From Bacteroidales bacterium (lineage in GTDB: Bacteria; Bacteroidota; Bacteroidia; Bacteroidales; F082), in NCBI GenBank assembly GCA_017537965.1, contig JAFYJV010000012.1, positions 1 through 64,000 of the forward strand: DNA of 64,000 nt. The letters are read 5' to 3'. The position numbers and the translations under genes were made by a program. The stretch's first letter is position 1. Every line of letters begins with the position of its first letter. Of the stretch, positions 61,937 through 64,000 are shown one piece after another. The notes beneath the pieces were generated by a model, which was not told where the DNA came from, searched no databases, and saw nothing but the letters and a program-made list of their open reading frames with translations.

Positions 61937-62461
61937 ATGGAAAAGGAAAATGAATTCTTGATCCCTGTCAGCGGTCTCGCCCTGGGTGTCCACGACTTCA
62001 AGTTCGACATCGAGGATGACTTCTTTGCCGACTTGGACTATTCCGAGGTGAAGCATGGGGCGGTGACGGTGGATCTTGAAGTGGAAAGGGAGGAGTTGAT
62101 GATGACGCTGAACTTCCACATCGAAGGCAAGGTTGAGGTTCCATGCGACCGCTGCGCCGACGAGTTCTTCATCCCGATCCAGAGCGAGCAGGTGTTTTAC
62201 ATCAAGCTCGGTGCCGAGGAAGTCGAGGAATCAGACGACGTGGTTGTGGTGCCTGCTGAGGAGCACGCCTACGACATCCGTTCTTTGGTTTATGAATACA
62301 TCATCCTGTCAATACCGATCCATCGGGTTCATCCCGAAGGTGAATGCAATCCGCAAGTGCTGGCACTTCTTTCGCATGGAGAGGAGCTCTCGGAAGAGAA
62401 GGAAGTCGAAACGGATCCACGGTGGGCGGCTTTGAAGGATGTCAAGATTGAAGATAATTAA
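61937..62461 (+). CDS. YceD/DUF177 family protein
   Basis: 174 residues. The signature VPCDRCADEF (CxxC region) sits in the middle of a beta-rich domain, with an acidic C-terminal half (EVEESDDVVVVPAEEHAYDI) and a later Cys in PEGECNP. YceD genes precede rpmF in very many bacteria, as here (34 bases), and have been linked to rRNA synthesis or ribosome assembly. Confidence 0.92.
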   Translation: MEKENEFLIPVSGLALGVHDFKFDIEDDFFADLDYSEVKHGAVTVDLEVEREELMMTLNFHIEGKVEVPCDRCADEFFIPIQSEQVFYIKLGAEEVEESDDVVVVPAEEHAYDIRSLVYEYIILSIPIHRVHPEGECNPQVLALLSHGEELSEEKEVETDPRWAALKDVKIEDN

Positions 62462-62495
62462 ACAAACGGTATTAACATTTTAAAATAAAAGTAAA

Positions 62496-62681
62496 ATGGC
62501 ACATCCTAAACGCAGACAGTCTCACACCAGAGGCGCAAAGAGAAGAACTCATTACAAGGCTGAAGTACCTACCATCGCGGTTTGCCCCGTGACCGGCACC
62601 ATGCACGTCTATCACAGAGCATATTATGTTGACGGCGACCTTTATTACAAAGGAAAGCTCGTCATGGCCGCCAAGCAATAA
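62496..62681 (+). CDS. rpmF: Large ribosomal subunit protein bL32
   Basis: 61 residues. Starts AHPKRRQSHTRGAKRRTHYK and continues VPTIAVCPVTGTMHVYHRAY. The usual four-Cys zinc knuckle is reduced to one Cys, a zinc-independent (C-) form common in Bacteroidota. Followed by a strong terminator. Confidence 0.97.
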   Translation: MAHPKRRQSHTRGAKRRTHYKAEVPTIAVCPVTGTMHVYHRAYYVDGDLYYKGKLVMAAKQ

Positions 62682-62713
62682 CGGATTTTTTTCATAATCT
62701 TTATATTGTTTTT

Positions 62714-62744
62714 CCCCACCAGATTCGTCTGGTGGGGTTTTTTT
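62714..62744 (+). terminator. Intrinsic terminator of yceD-rpmF
   Basis: CCCCACCAGA, tetraloop TTCG, TCTGGTGGGG, then seven T. A perfect 10-bp stem with a stabilising UUCG loop. Confidence 0.95.
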
Positions 62745-62747
62745 GTG

Positions 62748-62785
62748 CCCTCACCCCCGGCCCCTCTCCCCAGGGAGAGGGGAGG
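62748..62785. repeat. Palindromic REP-like element (CCCCTCTCCC type)
   Basis: CCCTCACCCCCGG followed by a 10-bp stem, CCCCTCTCCC (62761-62770) and GGGAGAGGGG (62773-62782). It resembles a dispersed element seen in unrelated bacterial genomes, recognised from memory. It separates rpmF and the convergent PHP gene. Confidence 0.7.
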
Positions 62786-62789
62786 ACAA

Positions 62790-63587
62790 CTAACGCCTGC
62801 TGGCAGCTATCGCTTTCTCAGCGGAATCAAACTCCAATGTCAGCTCACTATAATGATGCGCATCGGAGGAAATGATCATCGGGACTCCCATCTTGTGGGC
62901 TTCTGTCATCAACCACGGCGAAGGATAAAACCCGTTATAGCGCTTCTTGTAAATCCCTCGGGTGTTGATCTCCATGATCAATCCCTTCTGATGGATGAGG
63001 TCGAGTGTTTCCATGGCCAACTCGCGGTACCACGGCTCATCCTCATGGAAATACCGGTCGCGGTTGTGCATCTTGATCTTGTCGAAATGCGCGATGATGT
63101 CGAATTCCTCACGCTCAATCATCTCGTTGGTCTGCTCAAAGAAACGTTTTACGCCTTTTCGGATGTCGCCGCCAAAGAGCTTTTGCAGGCCTTCGTCGTA
63201 GATCTCCCATTTCGGTCCGTCGATAAACCAAAGCTCCTCGGGGTTGGCCGACTTACCTACCAGATGCACGCCGCCGATGAGGTAATCCAGACGGTATTTC
63301 TCTTTGGTTTTGGCAAAAGGCTCCGTAACGCCGGTAATGTAATCTGTTTCCAAGCCGCATAGGATCTCTATCTTGTCCTTGAATTCCTCTTTCAACGCGG
63401 CGATTTCCGCCACATAATCGGGCATTTTTTCTGCTTTCACGGCAAAGGTGGTCTCGAATGGCAAGGGGCCGTGCTCGGAAAAGCCTAGTTTAGTCAATCC
63501 TTGACGGACAGCTTCTTCCACCATCTCTCTTGGGGTGGATTTGCCGTCACTGTAGATGCTGTGGGTATGGATGTTGAAAGGTTGCAT
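62790..63587 (-). CDS. PHP-domain histidinol-phosphatase-like hydrolase
   Basis: 265 residues from the ATG at 63587, which places the first metal motif at the usual N-terminal position (FNIHTHSIYSDG). Other PHP ligands: GFSEHGPLP (His), LCGLETDYI (Glu), IGGVHLVG (His), DIIAHFDKIK (His) and IISSDAHHYSEL (Asp, His). The size and motif order fit the HisJ-type histidinol phosphatase; some members are general phosphoesterases. No other histidine genes are nearby, so the substrate is inferred. The longer frame to 63638 adds 17 AT-rich codons. Confidence 0.88.
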   Translation of the reverse strand: MQPFNIHTHSIYSDGKSTPREMVEEAVRQGLTKLGFSEHGPLPFETTFAVKAEKMPDYVAEIAALKEEFKDKIEILCGLETDYITGVTEPFAKTKEKYRLDYLIGGVHLVGKSANPEELWFIDGPKWEIYDEGLQKLFGGDIRKGVKRFFEQTNEMIEREEFDIIAHFDKIKMHNRDRYFHEDEPWYRELAMETLDLIHQKGLIMEINTRGIYKKRYNGFYPSPWLMTEAHKMGVPMIISSDAHHYSELTLEFDSAEKAIAASRR

Positions 63588-63801
63588 TACGTAAAAATAA
63601 TTATGTAAAGATAATAAATTTTTTCGGTATAAAAACATGTTTCATCAAAAAATTCCCTTGTGGTGGATTTGCCGTCGGAATGATTTTTCTTTTGATAGTA
63701 TAATTATGTGTAAATTATTTCTAATTTTGCATATAATTGGAGTTCGGTAAAAAATATACTGAGAAAAAGTCTAAAACCATGTTGTATGATAGATTTTTTT
63801 C

Positions 63802-63809
63802 TATCTTTG
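63802..63809 (+). promoter_or_regulatory. TAnnTTTG promoter box (TATCTTTG) for hicA
   Basis: TATCTTTG with TTG at 63782-63784 (17-base spacing). An inverted repeat, GATAG/CTATC, overlaps the box (about 63788-63805) and could be an operator. Confidence 0.5.
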
Positions 63810-63823
63810 CGGAGTGAAACGAG

Positions 63824-64000
63824 ATGAAATACTCGGAAATCGAAAGAATACTTAGAAAAGCGGGATGTTACTTAATCCGAGAGGGAGACCATCCACTTTG
63901 GTTTAGTCCAAAGACGGGGAAAGTTTTCCCGCTTAGTCATCACAAGTCAGAGGAAGCAAAAATTGGGACTTTGAAGTCTATCAGTAAAATGTCAGGAGTG
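63824..64000 (+). CDS. hicA: HicA-type mRNA interferase toxin (partial, runs off right edge)
   Basis: 59 codons from the ATG, open to the edge. The sequence begins KYSEIERILRKAGCYLIREG, then DHPLWFSPKTGKVFPLSHHK and a C-terminal GTLKSISKMSG. This is the double-stranded-RNA-binding-like fold of HicA toxins: the catalytic His sits in the GDHPLW strand position and the end motif GT(L)xxI is intact. A hicB antitoxin is expected just to the right. The stretch before it (63588-63801) is AT-rich with no gene. Confidence 0.8.
   Translation, partial: MKYSEIERILRKAGCYLIREGDHPLWFSPKTGKVFPLSHHKSEEAKIGTLKSISKMSGV

Noticed and set aside
62706..63362. 218-codon plus-strand frame
   Set aside because: Starts in the rpmF terminator and REP-like element and is antisense to the PHP gene.
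1..64000. tRNA, rRNA, tmRNA, insertion sequences, integrases or prophage genes
   Set aside because: Spacers were read for cloverleaf, CCA-end, rRNA and transposase signatures by eye and none were found. A covariance search was not possible.

Overview
The window is a chromosomal segment of a Bacteroidota bacterium, most likely an uncultured member of the Bacteroidales. Supporting evidence: a type IX secretion (T9SS) operon (porP, gldK, gldL, gldM, gldN), a PorW/SprE lipoprotein, the GldF/GldG transporter pair, proteins with T9SS-cargo architecture, and a recurring TAnnTTTG promoter box typical of the phylum. Coding density is high. Only one gap exceeds 300 bases (17611-18020), and it appears to hold a structured RNA.

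Layout. 1-5778 (minus): most of a giant secreted multidomain adhesin that runs off the left edge. 5912-13151: an Ig-like lipoprotein, then aspS, a four-helix-bundle gene, pfkA, an RNase H, a zinc-ribbon protein and an L,D-transpeptidase. 13162-17610: a secreted glycosidase, tcdA, a TatD hydrolase and a BASS transporter. 17611-18020: RNA candidate. 18021-24714: an RluB-like pseudouridine synthase with a repetitive basic/acidic tail, a methyltransferase, gldF-gldG-DUF4340 and rlmH. 24753-30912: a GIN-domain lipoprotein, a mevalonate cluster (HMG-CoA reductase, GYDIA-type GHMP kinase, diphosphomevalonate decarboxylase, mevalonate kinase), a GtrA protein and a heptose-phosphate adenylyltransferase. 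30884-34697 (minus): a decayed ATPase, recG and an EamA transporter. 34732-40702 (minus): the T9SS core operon. 40763-46936 (minus): rseP, an M23 peptidase, a T9SS cargo protein and a TPR-membrane-HTH regulator. 47021-48975: groES-groEL. 49177-54660 (minus): a sigma-54 activator, lptE, a TPR protein and secG, preceded by pheT. 54794-62681 (plus): a kinase-like membrane protein, porW/sprE, bactofilin, fabD, an S41 protease, a YceD protein and rpmF. 62790-64000: a PHP phosphatase and the start of a hicA toxin gene.

How it fits together. The envelope is the main theme: T9SS core, T9SS lipoprotein, at least one clear cargo protein and one giant adhesin, LPS transport (lptE), heptose activation, site-2 protease and peptidoglycan enzymes. 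Isoprenoid precursors appear to be made from mevalonate.

The intergenic DNA is unusual. Many spacers consist of degenerate 7-bp or 8-bp periodic arrays. Several perfect or near-perfect palindromes are scattered about, two of them lying inside or forming part of reading frames. Three genes have their start codon five bases after the promoter box, as expected for leaderless mRNAs. No tRNA, rRNA, insertion sequence or CRISPR array was seen.
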